This document shows, one piece after another, positions 56,438-64,000 of a DNA stretch of 64,000 bases. The position numbers were made by a program, and so were the translations under genes. This DNA comes from Ditylenchus dipsaci. Taxonomy: Eukaryota > Nematoda > Chromadorea > Rhabditida > Anguinidae. The stretch is taken from NCBI GenBank assembly GCA_004194705.1, contig SADC01000281.1, positions 124,001-188,000 on the forward strand, read 5' to 3'. Position 1 is the first letter of the stretch. Every line of letters starts with the position of its first letter. The notes below the pieces were generated by a model that was not told the origin of the DNA, did not search any database, and saw only the letters and a list, made by a program, of their open reading frames with translations.

Positions 56438-59400
56438 ATGGAGAATCACGTGTCAATGGAAGCAAGGCTGTCTCTTGGAAGTATATTGTTGCTGACAGGA
56501 TCATTGTTTATATGCTTATACAGTTTCACCATCGTAGCTGTTTATCGATTAGCCAAAACAAAACATATATTTATTATATTTTTCAGCCAGGTTAGTAGCA
56601 ATTTTTGTGTATTATTATTTTTACTAAATTTCGGCTCTAGTCAAGAAAGAGTGACATTCTTTTGTATTGGTCTGCCCTGTTGTTTTTCTGGTATTTTTAT
56701 CAGAAGAATAAAATGGCGAAGAATACCTCTTTTACACTAATACCGTATTTACTCTAATAGTAGCCCGGAGCTTCTAATTTTCAACCACCCTCTTTAGGGA
56801 AAGAGGCGGGCTACTATTAAAAGGGTGGGGGGCTACAATTAGAGGTGGGCAAAATGGTCTAAATAGGCCCATTTTAAGCGTGGCTACTAATTTTCAGCCA
56901 CCCTCTTTGGGGAAGGGGGGCTACTATTAGAGAGGGCTACTTTTAGAGTAAATACGGTAAGTCAGAAGCTGATTGGGACCACGCCAAACACAATGCAAAG
57001 AGATTTCACGACTTGCAGCATTTTTTTGACTGTTTGTTCGACAAAATTTTTTAGCCAAGAAAAAAAACGCGCAATACTTTTATTTGTACCAGATTTACTT
57101 TTTTCACAGTGAACCACTAAAAAACACCATAATCCTAAAATTTTGAGATCCGATTAAGCCAATCGAACTGGAATTCTGATGTGCCCAATCGCTTTTTCGA
57201 ACTGGCGGAGGACCACCAGACCATTGTGAGTATGGTTGTTTAAATTCTGAGACTTAGTGTCAAATTTCAAATTCCGCTAGAGACAAAAATTACGGGATGT
57301 GAAAAAATTTCTTGGCGTAATTTTCAACTATTTTGTAGCCCAGTTTCTCCTCTTTCACTTCGTGTGCCTTACATATCAGTGGTCACTAAGAATTTTTTGA
57401 TATGCGATTATTCGACTTGACCAAGGAGGAATGAAGCAAAGTGAGATCATCATCAAACAGGGTCCTACCACATCAAGCAATTTGAAAAAGACAGGAAGCA
57501 ATCAGGACAGAGTATGAAGGACAGAGCAAACGTCCTGTAACAGTCACCACAGAAACAATATTTAGAATTGAAAACAAGATGAGTGGCAACCACGGCGGCC
57601 GGCTGAGTTTAAACTCAGCCATCAGCCGGCTGTGGCTGACGGCTGGAAAAATTTTTTAGAAATCAGAAAGCTGTGGCTAAAGCTGAAGGCTGAGATGAAA
57701 ATTTTGACCTGGCTGAGGCTGAATTAACTTTTTTGGAATCAGCCGGCTGAAGAAAGTTTTCGTATCAAGTTTTTGGCCTATTTGTTGATTTATAACTATT
57801 TTTCTGACCATTTTCTAGTATTCAGTTAATAAAAAGATTCAGTGATTTAATTTGATTCCAAGCTGTTGCTGATTGTTAAATTTAAGTTATCCAGGTGAGT
57901 TTAACTCAGCCATCCCGGCAGAGGCTGATGGCTGAGATAAAAATTTTGACCTGGCTGGCGGCTGAGGCTGAGGAAAATTTTCAGACCTCAGCCTGCTGTG
58001 GCTGGAGATTTTGTTGAATATACCACCATGGTGACAACAGGGGCGACCAAGGCAAAAAAGAGCCGCCTTTTTTTGAACAGAGACGAAAATTTTTATGAAA
58101 AACCATTTCTTATCAAAAATAATTTTGAAAAAATTCTTTTTAAAATTCAAATTTGTTGATTTTTTAGGAAATCACAGACATTTTTTTCATAAGTCAATTC
58201 ATTTGGCTAGCAGCTGAAATATTAACTAACAAAAAGACAGCTATTTCTGCTGAATTATCTATACTATTATTTCGTCTTGTGTTTTACACTTTTCATATGC
58301 ATGTGTTATTAATCGCAGCCAACAGAGCATGTGCAATATTTTTACCTACGCGCTACAAACTGATTTGGACTCAAAAGTATTTTTTAAAGGGGTATTTTCG
58401 TGTGTTAGACCGCAAAATGGTTGATCATTTTGTTTAACTCTAGCTTCGCATGAAATCCAATATATGTTACTTTATAGCATTTTCGATCCCAGTACCGGCT
58501 AGGTGAAACCTGCTTAAAGAAAACCCGACCCTACTTGGATATAAACCCCCCCCCCCCCCCCCCCCACCCAAAATCAACTTTTTTTAAAAGTGTTTCCAAA
58601 CACCCTATATCGACCTAAAATGGCCTCAGAAGTTCAAAAAGACATTATTTTCAGGTTCTGGTCAATAAAAAATTGAGTTTTGGACACTTTTAAATTTTAA
58701 CTTTTTACCTGTTTAATCATGTTTTAGTCACTGGATCTGGGCAAAACATGATTACCGTATTTTCTCGATTAAGTCCCCCCTCTCTAATAACTCCCCCTCT
58801 CTAATAACTCCCCCCTCTCTAATAACTCCCCCTCTCTAATAACTCCCCCTCTCTAATAACTCCCCCTCTCTAATAACTCCCCCCTCTCTAATTACTTCCC
58901 CCTCTCTAATAACTCCCCCCTATTTCGACCCCATATCTCAGCCTAAGGAAAATTTTTGTAAATCTGTTTTTTTGCGTTTTCTTAATCACCAAGATCTTAG
59001 TTGATTCGACTGTTTAGATTTCGGTCGGGCATCCGAAAATCTCAAAATCGAAATATTTTTTTTCCGATTTTTTAAGGGTTGAATAATAACTCCCCGGGGG
59101 ACTTACTACAGAAAATACGGTAAACAGGTAAAAAGTTAAAATTTAAAAGTGTCCAAAACTCAATTTTTATTGACCAGAACCTGAAAATAATGCCTTTAAT
59201 GTAACACCCCTCTGGGCGAGATTGAAAAATATAGCACCCGGGTCTTCTATTCTTCTTCTCCCGCGGGCCGGGCTCAAGAAAACATTCGGCGGGCCGGCCC
59301 GGGCCCTAAAATTTCCGGCCCGTGCACATGTCTGCTCCTAAGGCAGATTTTGGGTCGACATAGGTTGTTTGGAAACACTTTGAAAAAAATTGATTTGGGG

Positions 59401-61497
59401 GGGGGGGTGTAGATATGCCCAAGTAGCGTCGAAATCCCGCTTTACAATAATACCTGCTTCGAGAAAACATCATTTCGGAACAGTAAAAATCAGATGATGG
59501 GTCTCACAATTGGATTTTGAATAGTGAAAGATCGGTGCGCTGAGCTGGTGCCGATGCTGCAATTCTAAGATTCATAACACTGGTTGGGACAGGCTGAAAC
59601 ATGTCTCTATTACTTTTTTGTAGTCCGTGAAACACATTAGCTGGCTTACCCTTGCCTTAGCATGAGCTTGAAAGCTCACCTAGGGTCCCCGAAGTACGTA
59701 AGTGCCGTAATTTGACTCATTTTGAATTAATTCATGTGCACAATAATTTGTAATCTGACTTAATTTTCAACATATTTTTCAAATGACTTACAATTACCGT
59801 AATTCTTGTAATAGAAGATCCCCTTTATTATAAGACTTCTCTCTAATGTAACACCCCTCTGGGGAGGTTGAAAAATATAACACCCGGGTCTTCTATTAGT
59901 CAAAGTTCAGCATCAAGGATTCAAATGACTCATTGCATCGTTAATTTTCAATTTGACTCATTTGGCATTAAACCAATTTGTTAACACTGGTTACCACAAA
60001 TTCCCGTGATTTCACTCTCAAAATTTTGTTCAAGCAGCCCAAAAACCTAAAAAACGAACCCAAACTTTTTCTTACTTTCGTGTTGATGGCGGGGGTTGTT
60101 TGAAAAAAAAACGGTCAAAGCCGTTTAATAGCGTAAATGAGATAATGTCGAGAGGCAAGCTATGAGATAACTATGTTAAGCATGTTTTTAGCCGGCCAAG
60201 AATAAAGAAAAAGAATACATTTCATTTTTATAAGTTTTAGATTTACTTGTATCTGCACATTTTGTTGTTGGATAGTAAGTTCAATAATGGCCTACTGGTC
60301 TATATATTCAGTAGAATTGGATCATGCCATTTTTCGCGGTCATACAATATCCGCTTTCTTTCTGGAAGACAATAGATATTACCGAAGTCCTTTGCAAGGA
60401 GCTTCTACCCAATTTTTTATGAGTCGCAATATCTACTTGTGTTTTAATACCATGTGTTTTTTTATTTATGCAATTACGTTAACGAAGCTATTGTGGGAGA
60501 AATGGATTGCAAGTAGGTTTTTTAACACGGTAATTCATGACTGAAAATATTTTTCAAGGGTTTTAGAACCTGCTGAGCATGAATATAGGACATTATATGG
60601 ATCAATAGGACAAAATTTTCACGTTAAAAACTTTTTGAGGTTTTTTTATTTATACATCTGATATTACAAAATCGTACCTACAAACATAACTGTAATGCCT
60701 CAAATAGCCCAATTTTCCGCACTTTCCCATATATTGGGTACCGATTTTTGAGCTATCTCCCCCTTTTCTTTTTTTCAAAAACGTTTTAAAAGTTATAAAA
60801 ACTATTCTCTGCACTTTATAAACTATTTTGAGCAAAAAAATTTTTGTTGAAAAAATTTCAAAAAATTTTTTTTGCCTTGGTCTACCAAGATTTTATGACA
60901 TTTTAAAAATTTCTAAAAAAATGACCTTGGGGGACTATTTCAAACATTCATAAAAATGACTGTGGAAGACCAAGGCAATATTATTTTTGAAATTTACGTG
61001 TGATTTTTTTCACTGAAAATGGTTAATAAGTGCAAATAAATGGTTTTTGATACTTTTCACAGGGGGGACCAAGCTCAAAAATCGGTACACAGGGCCATAT
61101 TTTCACAAGACAGCGTTTTTTAAATTTTTGAATCCAAATGAAATTTTCGACAAAACGCTACTCTGTCTACGCTCAGTCCTTCTAGTGTTAATACTAAATT
61201 TGTCGTTTTTATTATATTTTATTTAAAAAAATAAATTTCAAAATTATTCTTTGCTAGTTACAAAAATTTTTTACTATATTAATAATTTTAGGAAACTCTC
61301 CAATTGGATCTCGTCAACAACTTAAGCACCGCTGTATGATATTTCTTCGATGTTACTTAAGCTTTTTGCCTGGATTTCTATTGTTTTTAAACCCACTGAT
61401 TTCAAAGTTACCTTCACCATACAAAGCCTTTATTCTTTGTATTTTGACTATATTTATGTTGGTATACAGCCAATTGGTATACAGCCAATTGTTTTGA
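56438..61497 (+). CDS. Nematode-type serpentine (7TM) chemoreceptor-like GPCR
   Basis: Four exons: 56438-56590, 58168-58391, 60241-60512 and 61292-61497. They total 855 nt and 284 residues, with phases 0, 2 and 1 all matching. Seven hydrophobic helices follow in order: TM1 (LGSILLLTGSLFICLYSFTI), TM2 across the exon 1-2 junction (FIIFFSQ then EITDIFFISQF), TM3 (LLFRLVFYTFHMHVLLIAA) ending in NRACAIFLPTRYKLIW, the place and style of the DRY-like motif of nematode serpentine receptors, TM4 (FTCICTFCCWIVSSI), a 40-residue extracellular loop, TM5 (IYLCFNTMCFFIYAITL), TM6 (CYLSFLPGFLLFL) and TM7 (AFILCILTIFMLVY). The short tail contains a 15-bp tandem duplication giving VYSQL twice. ATG 56438 was chosen because sequence upstream of it is repeat. 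The exact serpentine family (srx, srv or srt type) is not certain. It probably senses chemicals at the neuronal membrane. Introns of 0.8-1.8 kb hold MITEs. Confidence 0.85.
56745..56960. mobile_element. TACCGTATTT MITE (copy 1) in GPCR intron 1
   Basis: Inverted ends TACCGTATTTACTCTAATAG and TTAGAGTAAATACGGTA, with internal CACCCTCTTT repeats. Related copies: 58754-59122 and 63316-63531. Single ends at about 37817, 50613 and 55045. Confidence 0.8.
57400..57590 (+). pseudogene. Tc1-like transposase N-terminal relic
   Basis: IRLDQGGMKQSEII, then NLKKTGSNQDR and, after a frame change, SKRPVTVTTETIFRIENKM, resembles the helix-turn-helix region of Tc1-type transposases (KETGS..DR..GR pattern). 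It is broken by a shift near 57512. It lies in GPCR intron 1. Confidence 0.6.
57590..58010. repeat. AGCCGGCTG / GGCTGAGGCTGA array element
   Basis: Inverted CAGCCGGCTG-type words and GGCTGAGGCTGA repeats on both sides of an AT-rich centre, the same design as the hAT-like array elements. Termini unclear (GGCAACCACGG on the left, CCACCATGGTG on the right). Confidence 0.6.
58540..59440. repeat. Large foldback in GPCR intron 2 enclosing a MITE
   Basis: Outer arms TGTTTCCAAACACCCTATAT / ATAGGTTGTTTGGAAACACT and CAAAACTCAATTTTTATTGA are inverted around the MITE at 58754-59122. Long poly-C (58548) and poly-G (59397) runs mark the outer ends. Confidence 0.75.
58754..59122. mobile_element. TACCGTATTT MITE (copy 2) with a CCCCCTCTCTAATAACT tandem array
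   Basis: Inverted ends TACCGTATTTTCTCGA and TACAGAAAATACGGTA. Inside the left end about nine 17-18-bp units of CTCTCTAATAACTCCCCC are in tandem (58770-58920). Confidence 0.85.
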
Positions 61498-61499
61498 TA

Positions 61500-63315
61500 G
61501 GGCTGAGCCCAACTGTCCGAAAAAGTTTTCCTTTTGCTAAAAAATTCAGTCAAAGTGGTAAAGTTACAACAAGTAAAGTCGATGTGCTGAAAAAAAATTA
61601 ACTACGACAATAGCCAGCTTTCTGAGTACTGATATTGTTAACTTAATTTTACAAATTTATTGTAACTTTTTTCTGCTAGAAAAACCTCTAATTCCGGCAC
61701 CAGATTTGCGTTCAGCGTGATCAATTTGCTCACGAAACTGATCTTGCTGATCAGTTTTAGAGTCAATGTAAAATTAATGGTTGCAGTGACGAATCCCCCA
61801 CGGGGAGTGCTCAGATGGAGAAGATAACATCATTTTCGTGCTACCAGTTTTTTCCAATCAACCTAAAGACTAAAGTTATGAGTTCCGCGCGTAGATTATG
61901 GATGTTCGATTACAAATATTTCGTATGAGTTTGTCTACACAAAGTCTCACTGTCCGTGAAAAAGCTGTTTATTTATTGGAATTTTTAAATGTATATTAAC
62001 TATATATGAAAGAGCTGCGTAAATATTTTGATAAAAATTTATATTTATATTGAAAAAGTCGTGCTGTAAATAAAAAAAATTTAGTTTATTGAAAATTCGA
62101 CCTTAGAAGTAAATAACAAAGCCCCCCCCTCTAAAATTTTTCCTTCTATAACTTGAGTAAAGAGTACCAAAATATATGTCCCGAAAAGTGCCTAAACTGT
62201 TTATTCACAAGTCACAACTTCCGTACGCTGGCTTACCCCTAAGCCTAAGGGCTAATCCTTAATTTGTTGTACCAAAAGGTAGTTACAGCTATTTTTGAAG
62301 GGTCAGGTTTGGGAGGGGGGGGGGGGTGAATATTCGTTACTAGCGCCGAAAATTCTAAATATGAGTTGACTGTATATAAAAGAACTGTATATATTTTTTA
62401 ATAAAAGAAATGTAAAAAACTGAATTCATTGTAAAAAGTCATACTGTAAATGAAAGACTGTGTATGTATTTTAAGTAGCAGTTATGTGTTCGCGCATCTA
62501 GAAAAATGTAATTTTGGGCTACTTCCCAGAAGGCAAGGGGAGAGGGTTGGCGTCAACTCAATAACTACCGACCTTTTTTCACCAAATTGACCATCCATTG
62601 AAGCAAAAAGACCGGCACCATCTTGTTCAGCACATTTTCCTCCATCCAACATGCATGCAAAAAGAACCATTCCCTGCCGTGTTCTAAGTACAAGTAAATA
62701 ATTTTTTAAATTATTTTGTTTCCAGTGCACTTTAAAATGAACAAACTGCATTGTTATTTACAAATAGTATGGTAATTGGGATTAGTGTTTTTATTTATGT
62801 GAAGGGCAACATCCAATGGCAATTCCAATATAAAAGCCGGAACTTTTACCCTACTATCATTATATTGATAAATCTAAAAAAACTATATCACTGGTTAATA
62901 GCCTTGCCTATTTTGAGATCCTGACAATTGTTTTGGCTACTTATTTACCTTGCCCTCTTTCAGTTTTTTTGGAAATGACCTAAAATTATCGCTCAAGCTT
63001 TTTTCGCAAAGTTTTTTTTGCCAAGCTCTAGTGAAAAAAAATGCGATGAATCACCCAAAAATAAACCCAAAATACCATATAAGACCATTAGCTTCTGAGG
63101 GGCGGTTTTAATATTTTTAGATTTAACATTTTTTCTACACAGTCAACTCTCACTATACAGTTAACTTTGCAGTTAACTATACAGTTAACTTTTCCAAAAT
63201 GCTTCTTTCATATTGTTTAGCAAAAAATTAAAGCCAATAAAGAGGGGAAGGGTAAAGGTGAATAAGTACCCTGTTTTGATATTTTTAATTGGCCTTATTT
63301 AAATTTATTGCTTAT
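61500..63315. other. Intergenic stretch without firmly supported gene
   Basis: 61795-61860 repeats material seen at 38740 and 53880 (GGGGAGTGCTC, GAAGATAACATCAT). On the minus strand 62690-62580 there is a protein-like frame between an acceptor and a donor (MLDGGKCAEQDGAGLFASMD) that might be a stray exon of a lectin-like gene, but no partner was found. GTTAACT words cluster at 63140-63200. Confidence 0.4.
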
Positions 63316-63531
63316 CGTATTTTCTTTAATGAGGCGGCTGGTCGCCTTTTTTTTGGATGCTCGAAAATCGAAAAAATTTCAGGTCTATCTCGAGATTTTC
63401 GAGTGCAAATCTAAAATCCGAAAAGGGAAATCGGTAGAGCACGTTGGATTTCAGAAAAAGAATATTTATTGTGGGCTGAGATATAGGTTCTCAAAGTCAA
63501 TAAGGCCGCCTTATTAGAGGAAATACGGTGA
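63316..63531. mobile_element. TACCGTATTT MITE (copy 3)
   Basis: ATCGTATTTTCTTTAATGAGG on the left and TTATTAGAGGAAATACGGTG on the right are inverted, and GGCGG / CCGCC words pair inside. It lies about 180 bp upstream of the C-type lectin start codon. Confidence 0.75.
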
Positions 63532-63712
63532 CGTTTTTATAACAATTTAAAACTATGTTCTAACTACAAAACGCTTTTCACACAATTTTTTCTAATTTAA
63601 GAGTAGAAATATGGCTTTTCTGACTGTAAAAAAAACCTTAAAAATTTTAAAATATTAGCGGGTGTCGAAAGCCTATAAGAATTTATAAAACATTGGTTTT
63701 TTGGATTTCACA

Positions 63713-64000
63713 ATGTTGCTCTTATTGCTGCTGTTAGGTCTACCAACAATGACCCACAGTCTATATACTACTTGTCAAAATTTTAATGGAAGCTGCTTTT
63801 TCGTAAGCCTTCTGACTTTAATAAAACTGAAAAATTCGATTAACAAGAGCTGTTACAGTTTCCTTACGTCAAACATAATCCAATCAGGAATCAATCCAGC
63901 GCAAGGGATGTCTGCTTGCAAAATGGCGGGGATCTGCCATCTATCCACAGTAAGCAGGAAAATGATTTTCTCAAAGGTTGGTTATTTCTAAAAATTTATT
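63713..64000 (+). CDS. C-type lectin domain protein, 5' part only (runs off the window)
   Basis: Exon 1 (63713-63802) starts MLLLLLLLGLPTMTHS, a clear signal peptide, then YTTCQNFNGSCFF. A 56-bp intron (GTAAGC...TTACAG) is followed by exon 2 (63859-63976, phase 0 in), reading FPYVKHNPIRNQSSARDVC, then LQNGGDLPSIHSKQENDFLK, with donor GTTGGT at 63977. C-x-F...C-F-F, A-R-D-V-C and GGDLPSIHS-x-x-E-N-D-F-L are hallmark positions of C-type lectin domains (first Cys, alpha-helix and the L-x-S-I-x-S segment). The product is likely secreted. Nematodes have large CTL families linked to surface recognition and immunity (family knowledge). The WND/EPN calcium-binding region would lie beyond the window, so sugar binding cannot be judged. 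Confidence 0.85.

Noticed and set aside
62580..62690. Minus-strand exon of a second C-type lectin (MLDGGKCAEQ frame)
   Set aside because: Splice-like ends and a GG near a Cys are suggestive, but the key LxSIxS segment is absent and no neighbouring exon was found.

Overview
ORGANISM. The window looks like an AT-rich, very repeat-rich nematode genome. The main evidence is four spliced genes with GT-AG introns, several of only about 50-90 bp, that belong to families typical of nematodes. They are a neuropeptide precursor carrying the peptide YFDSLAGQSL-G-K-R (the third peptide of C. elegans NLP-3, known from the literature), a TWK-type two-pore potassium channel, a seven-helix serpentine receptor and a C-type lectin. 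The species cannot be named from the sequence. Most long open frames here are chance frames or transposon debris. The real genes were assembled from short exons with matching splice phases.

LAYOUT. 1-7.8 kb: no recognisable gene; decayed repeats, a hAT-like terminal-inverted-repeat (TIR) element, a tRNA-like relic. 7843-11173: complete piggyBac element with 487-bp TIRs and TTAA target duplication. 11.4-12.1 kb: 61-bp satellite. 13306-15954: Mutator-like element (MULE) with 9-bp target duplication. 16.9-17.8 kb: nlp-3-like gene (+). 18.2-29 kb: nested non-autonomous elements, many of hAT type, with GC-rich palindromic subterminal arrays, plus two broken copies of an FGF-like exon. 29-35.6 kb: exon-like repeats, a probable terminal exon of an unknown gene (32278-32854) and the best FGF-like exon (35221-35571). 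35.7-50 kb: a tandem segmental duplication. The left copy holds a K2P pseudogene (37.4-40.0 kb). The right copy runs into the intact K2P-like gene (52905-46206, minus strand). 55.3-55.9 kb: mariner relics. 56438-61497: four-exon serpentine receptor (+). 63713 to the end: start of a C-type lectin gene (+).

MAIN RESULT. The K2P-like gene has nine exons, all with consensus splice sites, and exactly 310 in-frame codons. It keeps the K2P architecture (TM1, cap, P1, TM2, TM3, P2, TM4), but both selectivity filters have lost the GYG/GFG/GLG signature: P1 reads TTIGAI and P2 reads TTIGVV. The adjacent pseudogene copy shares the P1 change and has lost the P2 filter through a 15-bp deletion. Second, three exon-sized modules with splice signals (one clearly FGF-like) are scattered as repeats, and one sits inside a 458-bp element with a 9-bp target duplication, which resembles Pack-MULE exon capture.

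HOW THE GENES RELATE. Nothing suggests operons or joint regulation. The genes are separate islands, several kilobases apart, in transposon-derived DNA, and their long introns are themselves filled with transposons.
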